Below the pieces are notes generated by a model, which worked only from the letters and a program-made list of their open reading frames with translations, was not told the origin of the DNA and did no database searches. 9,379 nucleotides of DNA, taken from assembly GCA_003601695.1 (NCBI GenBank), contig PIYH01000065.1:1-9379 (forward strand), read 5' to 3'. Shown one piece after another: positions 1 to 6,375 of this stretch. Both the position numbers and the translations under genes were made by a program. Numbering within the stretch: the first letter of the stretch is position 1; each line of letters starts with the position of its first letter. This DNA is from Candidatus Bathyarchaeota archaeon. GTDB taxonomy: Archaea > Thermoproteota > Bathyarchaeia > Bathyarchaeales > DTEX01.

Positions 1-434
1 TAGCTCTTGGAAGAGTAGAAATCTCTATGGATATTCTGCCTAAAGGAGAAAGTATAGAAGTGGTGCAGATAATCGAGGCAATCTTGGAGAACCGAAACGA
101 GATTCATATTGTGAATCTCCTGAATGATGGGGCTATAAGTAATCTGCCTAAAGATGCCATAGTAGAGGTTTCATGTGTTGTAGGAAGATATGGTATAAAG
201 CCGATTCATGTCGGTAAGCTACCGGAACCAATAGCCGCCACTCTGACGAATCACATTGCAGCTCAGAAGCTAACAGTCGAAGCGGCCGTGACGGGTGATC
301 GTGATATAGCATATAGAGCTTTTCTGCAAGATCCCCAAGTATCATCTAAATTAACCCTGGAAGAAACTAAAAGACTATTGGATGATATGCTGAATGCCCA
401 CGCTAAATATTTACCAGTATTCTTCAAAGAATAG
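1..434 (+). CDS. Glycoside hydrolase family 4, C-terminal part (5' end outside window)
   Basis: This is the last ~144 codons of a family 4 glycoside hydrolase (alpha-glucosidase / alpha-galactosidase / alpha-galacturonidase type), a cytosolic NAD- and Mn-dependent enzyme group that cleaves glycosides by an oxidation-elimination route. The reading frame is open from base 3 with no stop, so the ATG at 27 is most likely internal and the gene begins before the window. Recognisable C-terminal family blocks are NLLNDGAISNLPKDAIVEV, the GIKPIHVGKLPEPIA segment and the LTVEAAVTGDRDIAYRAFLQDP block, followed by a closing helix ending YLPVFFKE. The catalytic N-terminal Rossmann part and metal ligands are not visible, so substrate cannot be assigned. 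The stop lies 2 bp from the stop of the convergent deacetylase-like gene. Family call is confident; sugar specificity is unknown. Confidence 0.87.
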   Translation, partial: ALGRVEISMDILPKGESIEVVQIIEAILENRNEIHIVNLLNDGAISNLPKDAIVEVSCVVGRYGIKPIHVGKLPEPIAATLTNHIAAQKLTVEAAVTGDRDIAYRAFLQDPQVSSKLTLEETKRLLDDMLNAHAKYLPVFFKE

Positions 435-436
435 CT

Positions 437-1864
437 TCAAATATCTTGTTCTCTTTCTCCGCCGTCATTATCAACTGATACAGCCGGACGCATAGTCCAT
501 GTTTGCAACAAGGTTAACTCTTCGATGCGCTTAGATTTAAAACCATATGGAAAAATCACCCATCTCCACTGTTCATTAATTCTTTTAATTAGATCCCATC
601 GTTGCACAACTTCAGGAATATCTGGAAGACCATACACTCTAATCCTCTCTGGAAGGCTTCCATGCTCTGAATAATATGAGATCGCCTTTGCAGCAACCTC
701 TAAAAGAACTCCCGGGCCGCACTTTATATTATCTTTCGCTACGGTCGACGGGATCTCTAAATGCGTATCTATAAACTTTTTTGCAATGCAAGATATCTCT
801 AAAACATCATCTAAGTTAATATTTCTTGGAATGCGGGTTTCTGAAGGTTTAGATGTCGGTCCAAGCGTGAAGTATATGGGTATAGATTTCGGCTCGACTT
901 CTCTTTGAAGATGATTCGTAATTAACTCCACGAAGAGTCGGAGCATCTCGGCTGGAGAAATAGATATACCATCAATGATCTGCCAATCATTACGTTCAGT
1001 TGCTCTCTTAGCTAAAGTGAAGATTTGATCCAAGCTTAGCCTTCGCTCTTTAGGATCAGAATAAATCTCCGCAACTTCCCTGAAAGTGACCACTTTAATG
1101 TTCGGATGCTCTAGAATAAAACTTAAAAATGCTCGAAAAACTTGGAGTGACTCCTCTATCTTTTCTTTACTCCTCAAAGGGGCTGGCATAAGTCTCCCTT
1201 GAAACGGATTCCTTCCATAAGAAAAGTTAACGGCATCCCAAAATTTTTCAGTAACAAACATACATGGATGCATATAAATCGCAATTAATCCGCCATTAAT
1301 TTTAGAATTATAAATTTCGTCAAATCTAGATTTCAATGCGTCAAGGTCAGCGAAGCTTGAATGTTCTGGAAAGCCCATAGCTGCCTTAAAGCAGAGACTA
1401 CCGCAAAACCAAACTGGGCTGTCCTGAAAGATTCCATCCACATAGGCGGGTACTCCCATCTCCCTTAAGGCATATGGGGTCTCTGGCGCCCAGCTTCCAC
1501 CGGGCTGAATGAAGGCTGAAGGATTTACACCGAATACTCTTTTCAGTAATTCCAGCCCCGGGCCTTCTCGTTTTTTCACCTCTTCAACGCCTTCTTCCCA
1601 TTCTTTATCCTTCAGATACTCTGATATTACTGGATGTACGGAGTGAAGATTCGATTGGTATGCTATATCATGCCTTTTAAGAGATTCTAAAACATCGGTT
1701 CTGCCTCGCTTCTTTAAATTTCTCACCTTCTCGCCGACTATACAGAAAGATCCCTTTACGTCGAGGTCATCTAAGATATTTATGAGCTCCAATAAAACAT
1801 CGTCAGTCTCCGGCGTTATGAAATCTTCAGCATCAAATTGAAAAGCTACGTAAACATTTCTCAT
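437..1864 (-). CDS. Polysaccharide deacetylase-like protein with PMBR-like C-terminal half
   Basis: The N-terminal ~270 residues look like a NodB-type polysaccharide deacetylase barrel: a FDAEDF strand with Asp at 11 and 14, an LHSVHP motif with His 74 and His 77 in the metal-site position, a QPGGSW motif (120-125) and YMHP with His 199. The His-Ser-Val-His spacing is one residue shorter than the classical HTxxH. The C-terminal ~200 residues carry two similar helical units (about 277-332 and 349-408) whose pattern of 'S/NLDxIxxLAK...F...P' followed by 'SPAEMLRLFVELI' or 'GPGVLLEVAAKAI' resembles pseudomurein-binding repeats, then a short Trp-rich end. No signal peptide or membrane segment is visible, so it is probably cytosolic. 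I chose ATG at 1864 over an in-frame TTG at 1888 because GAGG sits 8 nt upstream of it and a TATA-like box predicts transcription starting downstream of the TTG. Substrate is unknown. Confidence 0.75.
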   Translation of the reverse strand: MRNVYVAFQFDAEDFITPETDDVLLELINILDDLDVKGSFCIVGEKVRNLKKRGRTDVLESLKRHDIAYQSNLHSVHPVISEYLKDKEWEEGVEEVKKREGPGLELLKRVFGVNPSAFIQPGGSWAPETPYALREMGVPAYVDGIFQDSPVWFCGSLCFKAAMGFPEHSSFADLDALKSRFDEIYNSKINGGLIAIYMHPCMFVTEKFWDAVNFSYGRNPFQGRLMPAPLRSKEKIEESLQVFRAFLSFILEHPNIKVVTFREVAEIYSDPKERRLSLDQIFTLAKRATERNDWQIIDGISISPAEMLRLFVELITNHLQREVEPKSIPIYFTLGPTSKPSETRIPRNINLDDVLEISCIAKKFIDTHLEIPSTVAKDNIKCGPGVLLEVAAKAISYYSEHGSLPERIRVYGLPDIPEVVQRWDLIKRINEQWRWVIFPYGFKSKRIEELTLLQTWTMRPAVSVDNDGGEREQDI

Positions 1865-1896
1865 TTTATACGCCTCATTTATTAGCAATCTCTGAG

Positions 1897-1905
1897 TCTT
1901 TAATG
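1897..1905 (-). promoter_or_regulatory. TATA-like box of the deacetylase-like gene
   Basis: On the minus strand this reads CATTAAAGA. A start about 25 bp downstream would fall near 1876, giving a leader of roughly 12 nt that contains GAGG ahead of the ATG at 1864. The match to the archaeal TATA consensus is only moderate. Confidence 0.3.
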
Positions 1906-2514
1906 TTTTTCTCTCTGCTACAACGCAGCAATGATAAGGGATAAGTCTAGAAGACTGATAAACTATCTTCAGAAAGGGTCTTCTGGAAGAGACCGATCGG
2001 CCGAAAAGGAAGTTCTCATGTTTTAAGAGGAGGAGAGAACGTTGCTTTACTAATGTTGAAGATCTATACAGGAAAGCTTACTCCTAAAAGAACATGGAGA
2101 AGAAAGTCGGTAGTGATCTTCTATCCCGCATCCATTATCGAATTATGCTATAAACAGAATCGATGTTTTATATTGGCGGAACGCTTTAATGAGATGTTTC
2201 TACGAGCTTATCTTCAGATGTCAAGTTAAGGCTGACTTCCATAGAGGCTATAGATGCATAGAAGAACTTAATTCGGTCTCTGTATCTTCTTTTGCATGAA
2301 TTTTGTTCTTTGTCCATAACATAAACTCTAAAGTTGATATGGCATGGATATCAATTTTCTTTTTAATATATCGACATAAGATTTTTCCGAAAATTTAGTA
2401 GAAATGGAATGTCATGTTTTCAGTGATCTTTTTTATCAAATTTCAAGTATTAATTTAAGGTGAGTACGTGGTTAATGAACTTGAAAGATAAAATATTACT
2501 TCCTAAATCAAATT
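1906..2514. other. Long AT-rich intergenic stretch without a convincing gene
   Basis: No stretch here has both a good start and a recognisable product. On the plus strand 1951-2229 stays open for 92 codons after a TAG, with the first ATG only at 2053 and no ribosome-binding site. Its translation contains blocks such as GENVALLMLKIYTGKLTP that look protein-like, but I recognise no family. It may be a decayed gene or chance. From 2300 onward the DNA becomes very AT-rich and looks like ordinary upstream spacer for the oxidoreductase gene. Confidence 0.5.
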
Positions 2515-2525
2515 TATTTTTATAT
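2515..2525 (+). promoter_or_regulatory. Archaeal TATA-like box upstream of the LLM oxidoreductase
   Basis: The run TATTTTTATAT lies behind an AAATCAAAT purine-rich stretch that could serve as BRE. Transcription about 25 bp downstream would begin near 2546, leaving a leader of ~14 nt that includes AGGG 8 nt before the ATG. Confidence 0.45.
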
Positions 2526-2559
2526 TGCCTAAGTTTCAATTAAAAATAGGGTTCTTTTT

Positions 2560-3507
2560 ATGGTGAGTAAGGGGAAAATAAATATCGGGGTTCACGTACC
2601 TCCGGAAGGTAAAAGTTTTGAAGAGATGAAAAAATACGTCCAGACAGCAGAGAAGCTAGGTTTCGACTTATTCACGATAACCGATCACTTTTTGAATATG
2701 GAGAACCCTAGGGGAGAGACGAATCATCCCTTAGAATGCTGGACGACGCTAGCAGGTCTAGCTGCAACAACAAAAACTATATATTTAGCGCCATTAGTTT
2801 CGTGTGCATATTATCGTCTACCTACGGTTCTGGCTAAGATGGCCACCACAATCGATATAATTTCTGGCGGTAGATTTATTCTTGGTTTGGGGGCTGGATG
2901 GCTCAAGGAAGAGTTTGAGAGCTTCATGGGTGGTTTTCCATCGGCCAGAGAGCGGCTTGACGCTCTTGAAGATGCAGCTATAATATGTAGGGATATGTTT
3001 AGGAGGGGAGCCTGTACCTATCACGGCAAGAAGTTCAGCGCTATAAATGCCTTGAACAGGCCTAGACCTGTGAGAGAAGATATACCCATAATGATTGGCG
3101 CTAAAGGTGAGAAGAGAGCGCTAAAGATCGCAGCTAAATGTGCAGATATAATTCACATAACGGGCTTCCCAACAATACAGATAGCTGAACATAAAATAGA
3201 GGTTGTAAAGAAGCATTGCAGATATGTTGGAAGAAACTTCCGAGAACTACTTCTCGGAATAGGTTTAGTAGTTATGCTCCACGAAGATGAGGAAAAGATT
3301 GAGGAATACGCTCAGAACCTATCTAAGAGTAAAGGAATATCTGTAGAAGAGGCCGGAAAGTTTGCTCATAACTCAGCAGGACCGAAAAACATTGCTAATC
3401 TGATTAGAGAATTTAATAAGAGAGGAATAGAGCTTTTCACACTACCCGGATTAAGCATTGAAGATATGAAAATATTTGCGGAAGAAGTTTTGCCAAAACT
3501 GCATTGA
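2560..3507 (+). CDS. LLM-class, probably F420-dependent, oxidoreductase
   Basis: A 315-residue luciferase-like monooxygenase-fold protein, close to the usual length of the F420-dependent branch of this family, which passes hydride between F420 and an organic substrate in the cytosol. Landmarks: the N-terminal strand INIGVHVPP (7-15), TDH at 41-43 where the family has its cofactor-side motif, APLVSC (77-82) with the non-prolyl cis-peptide strand, the SGGRFILGLGAGW block (102-114), RPRP (168-171) and the IMIGAKGEKRALKIAAKCAD block (177-196) that contributes to cofactor phosphate binding. The start is ATG at 2560 with a weak AGGG 8 nt upstream. It stands alone between two long spacers, so it gives no pathway hint; the substrate cannot be named. 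Use of F420 rather than FMN is inferred from family resemblance. Confidence 0.85.
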   Translation: MVSKGKINIGVHVPPEGKSFEEMKKYVQTAEKLGFDLFTITDHFLNMENPRGETNHPLECWTTLAGLAATTKTIYLAPLVSCAYYRLPTVLAKMATTIDIISGGRFILGLGAGWLKEEFESFMGGFPSARERLDALEDAAIICRDMFRRGACTYHGKKFSAINALNRPRPVREDIPIMIGAKGEKRALKIAAKCADIIHITGFPTIQIAEHKIEVVKKHCRYVGRNFRELLLGIGLVVMLHEDEEKIEEYAQNLSKSKGISVEEAGKFAHNSAGPKNIANLIREFNKRGIELFTLPGLSIEDMKIFAEEVLPKLH

Positions 3508-3522
3508 TCTCACTGATAGATA

Positions 3523-3538
3523 ATCTCTAAGAAGAGAT
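3523..3538 (+). terminator. Small hairpin after the LLM oxidoreductase stop
   Basis: ATCTCT and AGAGAT form a 6-bp stem around an AAGA loop, 15 nt past the stop codon. There is no following T-run, so a role in termination or 3'-end stability is only a guess. Confidence 0.25.
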
Positions 3539-3558
3539 AAATAGATAACCAAATATAA

Positions 3559-3579
3559 TCGTGAAACATCGCTTCACGA
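3559..3579 (+). repeat. Seven-bp inverted repeat (hairpin)
   Basis: TCGTGAA and TTCACGA pair perfectly around a 7-nt loop. It is the more GC-containing of the two hairpins downstream of the oxidoreductase. It could be a 3'-UTR structure; no T-tract follows. Confidence 0.35.
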
Positions 3580-3906
3580 ACCTCGTACAATTGCTTCTCG
3601 TCTTCGTCTCCACGTAGAATAGACTATTAGAGAGTAGATCATCGTTTTTGAAAAACAATATAATTTAATAGAGAAATCAGAAAGGCTCATCAGCTCAACG
3701 AGATCCCCTCCTTGGCTTAAAATAAATCAGAAAAGAATAAGGCATCCAAAACGTAATCCGGTTGTATAATAGTATAAAAAAGGAAATATAGACGATGAAG
3801 TGAAATAGAAAAGAAAAACGATTTTAAGCAAACCTCTTAGCCAAAAACAAATTCAAGTGATAGGTCGGGAGAGACTTGTATTCCTTTCTTCGAATTCTGG
3901 AGTACT

Positions 3907-4365
3907 TTATATTCCTAACTCTTTGAGTAGGATAGTTGCGGTTACGCTTTCTCCTCTCTTTTTTAGTTTGTTGTCAGCCGTGATAAGTTTAGCCTTCATT
4001 TTCTTTGAGAGGTGGAGATAGGCTGCATCATACACTGTTAGTTTGGTTGCGGCGGCTATGGATAGAATCTCTGCTAGGTCATTCCAGCTGGCTGTTTGGA
4101 TGCTGAGGCCCAGATGCCCCATTGCCTTCAGAGCTTCGATTCCGTCGCTGAGTTTTAAGATGCCTGTGGATACTGACTTTAGTATTACAGAGGCCACCTC
4201 GTAGAGTAGAAGTGGCGGCGCGTATGCCTCTATTTCCATGGATGCTATTTTCCCCTTAAGGGTTCTGGCATGTGCCTCCCAAGGCTCCCCTGGAATGATC
4301 CATTTGGCCGCTACACTGGCGTCAATGACTACTTTAGGCTTCTCTCTCTGTCTTCCCTTATCCAT
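3907..4365 (-). CDS. vapC: VapC-type PIN-domain toxin
   Basis: A 152-residue PIN-domain protein, the endoribonuclease toxin of a VapBC pair; such toxins cut tRNA, rRNA or mRNA in the cytosol when freed from antitoxin. All four acidic positions are present: Asp15 in VVIDASVAAKW, Glu56 in LLYEVASV, Asp113 in VYDAAYL and Asp131 in LITADNKL, so the nuclease should be active. The ATG at 4365 is preceded by GGAGG at 4376-4380 on the minus strand, a strong Shine-Dalgarno site about 10 nt away and lying inside the antitoxin gene. The gene overlaps vapB by 37 nt in another frame, which suggests translational coupling. A role in stress or plasmid-like maintenance is inference. Confidence 0.93.
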   Translation of the reverse strand: MDKGRQREKPKVVIDASVAAKWIIPGEPWEAHARTLKGKIASMEIEAYAPPLLLYEVASVILKSVSTGILKLSDGIEALKAMGHLGLSIQTASWNDLAEILSIAAATKLTVYDAAYLHLSKKMKAKLITADNKLKKRGESVTATILLKELGI

Positions 4366-4574
4366 CTTACAAGATCCTCCGTAGGCACCTTGCCCGTCCT
4401 TTCACGGATCTCATCCAATCTCCTAGCCGCATCCTTGGCTATCTCCACTCTAATCTTGGGTTCTATGGTCTCTCTAAGATATTCGCTCCAGTTCACATCG
4501 ACTTCTCTCATAAGCTTCCTTATTTCCTCGGGAACTTTTACTGAGACGTTAACCAGCCTACCCAATTGGCTCAC
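4329..4574 (-). CDS. vapB: VapB-type antitoxin (ribbon-helix-helix)
   Basis: An 81-residue partner of the downstream PIN toxin. The N-terminal strand and helices, VNVSVKVPEEIRKLMREV then WSEYLRETI, fit a short ribbon-helix-helix DNA-binding fold that dimerises and represses its own promoter. The charged C-terminal half (IRVEIAKDAARRLDEIRERTGK onward in two pieces) is the expected toxin-wrapping tail. The likely start is GTG at 4574; an in-frame TTG at 4565 is preceded by GGGGTGA and is an alternative that would shorten the protein by three residues. A TATA-like element near 4601-4606 would start transcription at about 4578, making the GTG nearly leaderless. Pairing with VapC is certain from order and overlap. 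Confidence 0.88.
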   Translation of the reverse strand: MSQLGRLVNVSVKVPEEIRKLMREVDVNWSEYLRETIEPKIRVEIAKDAARRLDEIRERTGKVPTEDLVRWIREDRERSLK

Positions 4575-4599
4575 CCCATCGTAATCTGAATAAAGACTA

Positions 4600-4607
4600 C
4601 TATATGA
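4600..4607 (-). promoter_or_regulatory. TATA-like box of vapBC
   Basis: The minus strand reads CATATAGT about 26-33 bp before the GTG start of vapB. If used, the transcript would be nearly leaderless. Autoregulation by VapB is expected for the family, but I see no clear operator. Confidence 0.3.
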
Positions 4608-4780
4608 ATGTTACCAAATATTACACGAGGGCTCCATGTATAACGTTAAAAATAAGGCACGTACGCAGAAGAATGAGTTTATTGTAAGATTATTGTTCAT
4701 GTGCACACGTTACATTTAATTAGATACAGGAAAAGTCAATGAATAAGAGAATCTGAGAACGACACTTCACTATCAGCACG

Positions 4781-5098
4781 GTGGAAATATTTAGTGTTAG
4801 GAAAGAGTATTTAGATTTTGTGGGAAAGAGTGTGGATGCAAGTGTAGCTAAAGCGAGAAAGGTTGTTATCGAGCTAAATGCCTCTGAGCCATTAGGTACT
4901 CTTAACTCGATTGTGAAGGAAGCGAGTCGATTACTTCGAAACGAGTTCTTTCTCTGGAAGGTGATGGAAGAAGGACTAGAATATGGTGATTCTCATCTCG
5001 CCCTAATTCTAAGTGGATGTGGCTCAGAAACTTACTATTCTTGGAAAAGACCAGTAGCAAAAACAGTCTCCACAGAGCCTAAAGGGGGGTCAGTTTAA
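4781..5098 (+). CDS. Doubtful small hypothetical protein
   Basis: A 105-codon open frame starting with GTG; the frame is open back to 4757, without a better start and without a Shine-Dalgarno motif. The translation is moderately protein-like, with an amphipathic helical centre (about residues 15-67, KSVDASVAKARKVVIEL and SIVKEASRLLRNEFFLWKV) and a short hydrophobic LALILSGCG segment. There is no family I recognise. The last 25 residues are low in structure. It lies upstream of and divergent from vapB, separated by about 200 bp of AT-rich DNA. It could be a real orphan gene, the decayed 3' part of a longer one, or chance. Confidence 0.35.
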   Translation: MEIFSVRKEYLDFVGKSVDASVAKARKVVIELNASEPLGTLNSIVKEASRLLRNEFFLWKVMEEGLEYGDSHLALILSGCGSETYYSWKRPVAKTVSTEPKGGSV

Positions 5099-5439
5099 AT
5101 AACACTCGAAACGGATATACAACTCGTCTTTAAGCCAAGCGGACCACGAATCTAATTAATAACTTAGAATATTGAGAACCAAGATGGTGTGCTTTACGAG
5201 TTCTATATAAAGCCTTTTCAATTTTGCTTTCAAGCAGTTTTGTGGGTATATAATTTAGTAGAGGAAGACTCCAACCTTAAAGAAGTCTTTCTTACTCAAA
5301 TTTGCAGAGATCCCTCCCCTCTAATCGTTTCGGCTTATATTGTTTGTTTCTTTCTTTGTGTTAGGTACATAGCATTATACATTGTATGTACTTGTGTGAG
5401 AGGAAACGGGTAAGAGATGGAAAATTAATGTGAGAGAGA
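5099..5439. other. AT-rich stretch with no supported gene
   Basis: A 74-codon open frame from a GTG at 5189 is present but its product is a cysteine/aromatic-rich low-quality sequence with no recognisable motif or ribosome-binding site. I see no RNA gene or repeat here. A TATATAA stretch near 5248 has no gene behind it. Confidence 0.5.
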
Positions 5440-5474
5440 GAGAAAAAGATGAAAATGGAATGTGAAAAGATACT
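5440..5474 (-). terminator. Pyrimidine-rich 3' tract of the TIGR04076-family gene
   Basis: On the minus strand the DNA just past the stop becomes rich in T and C, including CTTTTTCTCTCTCTCTC. Archaeal transcription commonly ends at T-rich tracts without a hairpin, so this is a reasonable termination zone. Confidence 0.4.
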
Positions 5475-5777
5475 TTATTCAATTCTTTCGAGTTTAAAGA
5501 TTACTGGTCTATATCCGTCTGTACAGCACGTTATAAAGAGTTTAGGTCCCCCTCTTGCCATGCCCCAAACAATTTTTTGCATATCCGCCCATGCCCAGCC
5601 GCAGAATCCTTTAGGCATATTCCAAGGTTCATCTTTAGAGACGATAAATTCTTGACCTATCTCGAACTTCTGGCAAAGTTTCCATTCTGCAGGATTATCA
5701 GTATACTTATCCACCAAATCCTTGTTAAACAGCTTCTTAACAACTGTAATTTTAACATCATATCGTTCAGGAAACAT
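5475..5777 (-). CDS. TIGR04076 family protein
   Basis: A 100-residue small cytosolic protein of the TIGR04076 family, found in anaerobic bacteria and archaea; its function is not established. Family hallmarks are the opening strand YDVKITVVKKLFNKDLV (6-22), a Cys at 35 followed by FEIGQEFIV, the PKGFCGWAWADMQK block (56-68) with Cys59, and the C-terminal CCTDGYRPVIFKLERI block with Cys84-Cys85. The conserved cysteines and tryptophans hint at a metal or redox role, but that is speculation. The ATG at 5777 is supported by GGTGG eight nt upstream. It is a single-gene unit with its own TATA-like box at 5813-5821 and a dyad between box and start. Confidence 0.88.
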   Translation of the reverse strand: MFPERYDVKITVVKKLFNKDLVDKYTDNPAEWKLCQKFEIGQEFIVSKDEPWNMPKGFCGWAWADMQKIVWGMARGGPKLFITCCTDGYRPVIFKLERIE

Positions 5778-5794
5778 TCTTCAATCCACCATTT

Positions 5795-5808
5795 ACATAT
5801 GAATATGT
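5795..5808 (-). promoter_or_regulatory. AT-rich dyad near the predicted start point of the TIGR04076 gene
   Basis: ACATAT and ATATGT are perfect 6-bp inverted arms around a 2-bp centre. The dyad lies immediately downstream of the TATA-like box and close to the expected transcription start, where a repressor site would sit. Its AT-richness means chance is a real possibility. Confidence 0.3.
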
Positions 5809-5812
5809 TAAT

Positions 5813-5821
5813 GATTAAAAG
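5813..5821 (-). promoter_or_regulatory. TATA-like box of the TIGR04076-family gene
   Basis: The minus strand reads CTTTTAATC, preceded by purine-containing CTAAGG. Transcription 25 bp downstream would begin near 5792, giving a 15-nt leader that just includes the GGTGG ribosome-binding site. Confidence 0.4.
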
Positions 5822-5898
5822 CCTTAGCACATAGTTCGTTTAAAAACTGAACATTACTTTTCGCCGTAGATTCTTTAGATCAGCCTACACTCTCGCAG

Positions 5899-5913
5899 TT
5901 GATGATTCATCAA
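5899..5913. repeat. Fifteen-bp palindrome TTGATGA-T-TCATCAA
   Basis: A perfect 7-bp inverted repeat around one central base. It lies in the spacer between the TIGR04076 gene (about 120 bp upstream of its start) and the transposase remnant. It could be an operator or a leftover insertion end; nothing else in the window repeats it. Confidence 0.4.
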
Positions 5914-6334
5914 GTCGGCTAATTACTGGCTAAATGGAACGAGATTTGTAGAGCGTCTCTGGGATTGTACGGAAGATTAAGAGCCGAAAAATGATATGAT
6001 GTTAAAATTAAATTCCTCAACGTACTTTGACCGGTCTCTTGTAAAACCTTCAAGCTGCCTATGAGGAAAATGGAATAGAAGCCTAATCGAGGCTAAAAGC
6101 CTTAATTAAAGAGTCTGGATAGACGAATGACCTCCCTCTCCTACCAGCATTCATGAGCTTGGCCTCACGGTCCCAGATCTCAAGAACAGAGAAATCCAGC
6201 AGAATCTCCACTCCTCCTAACCAAAGAATCGTTATATGTGCTCCAGTTCACCCGCACAACTCCCTAAACAGCTAGATTCACAATCAAAAATAACCAGAAC
6301 ATAAGTAAAAACCGTATATGCAACAAAGCAAAAA
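5914..6334. other. Spacer upstream of the isomerase-like gene
   Basis: Apart from the transposase fragment on the minus strand, I see no gene here. The final ~75 bp become A-rich and lead into a clear TATA box at 6335-6343. Confidence 0.5.
6010..6260 (-). pseudogene. IS5/IS1182-type transposase N-terminal remnant, frameshifted
   Basis: Three frames read on the minus strand join into the N-terminal domain of an IS5/IS1182-like DDE transposase. The first piece (about 6218-6251) gives VNWSTYNDSLVRR. After a one-base shift the second (about 6103-6217) gives EILLDFSVLEIWDREAKLMN and then GRRGRSFVYPDSLIKAF. After another shift near 6100 the third (down to ~6015) gives RLLFHFPHRQLEGFTRDRSK. The order matches the family's usual 'LVRRGEILLDF...WDxEL...MNxGKRGRPFxYPDSxIRLL...F.LPYRQLEGF' sequence. 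The catalytic domain is absent and no terminal repeats are evident, so this is a dead fragment left from an insertion. Confidence 0.65.
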
Positions 6335-6343
6335 CTTAAATAG
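6335..6343 (+). promoter_or_regulatory. Archaeal TATA box of the isomerase-like gene
   Basis: CTTAAATAG preceded by an A-rich CAAAAA stretch is close to the archaeal TATA/BRE arrangement. Transcription would begin near 6364, leaving about 12 nt before the ATG at 6376. It is the best promoter match in the window. Confidence 0.55.
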
Positions 6344-6375
6344 ATTTTGGGAAACCTGCCTTATAGTTATCTTAG

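Larger units (their letters stand above)
3508..3906. other. AT-rich spacer between the LLM gene and vapC
   Basis: No supported coding region. It contains two short hairpins just after the oxidoreductase stop, one A/T palindrome at 3644-3656 (GTTTTT-G-AAAAAC), and otherwise AT-rich unstructured sequence. The 3' flank of vapC also lies here, without an obvious strong T-tract on that strand. Confidence 0.6.

Noticed and set aside
3880..3900. TTCGAATTC stretch that recalls a tRNA T-loop
   Set aside because: There is no matching acceptor stem, anticodon arm or flanking GG/CC pairing. I found no tRNA or rRNA in the window.
4270..4584. A 104-codon plus-strand open frame across vapB and the start of vapC
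   Set aside because: It lies antisense to two well-supported genes and its serine/leucine-rich product has no motif.
5189..5413. A 74-codon plus-strand open frame starting with GTG
   Set aside because: No ribosome-binding site, no recognisable motif, and an odd Cys/Tyr/Val-rich tail typical of chance frames in AT-rich DNA.
5449..5834. Two plus-strand frames over the TIGR04076-family gene
   Set aside because: They are antisense to a gene with clear family motifs.
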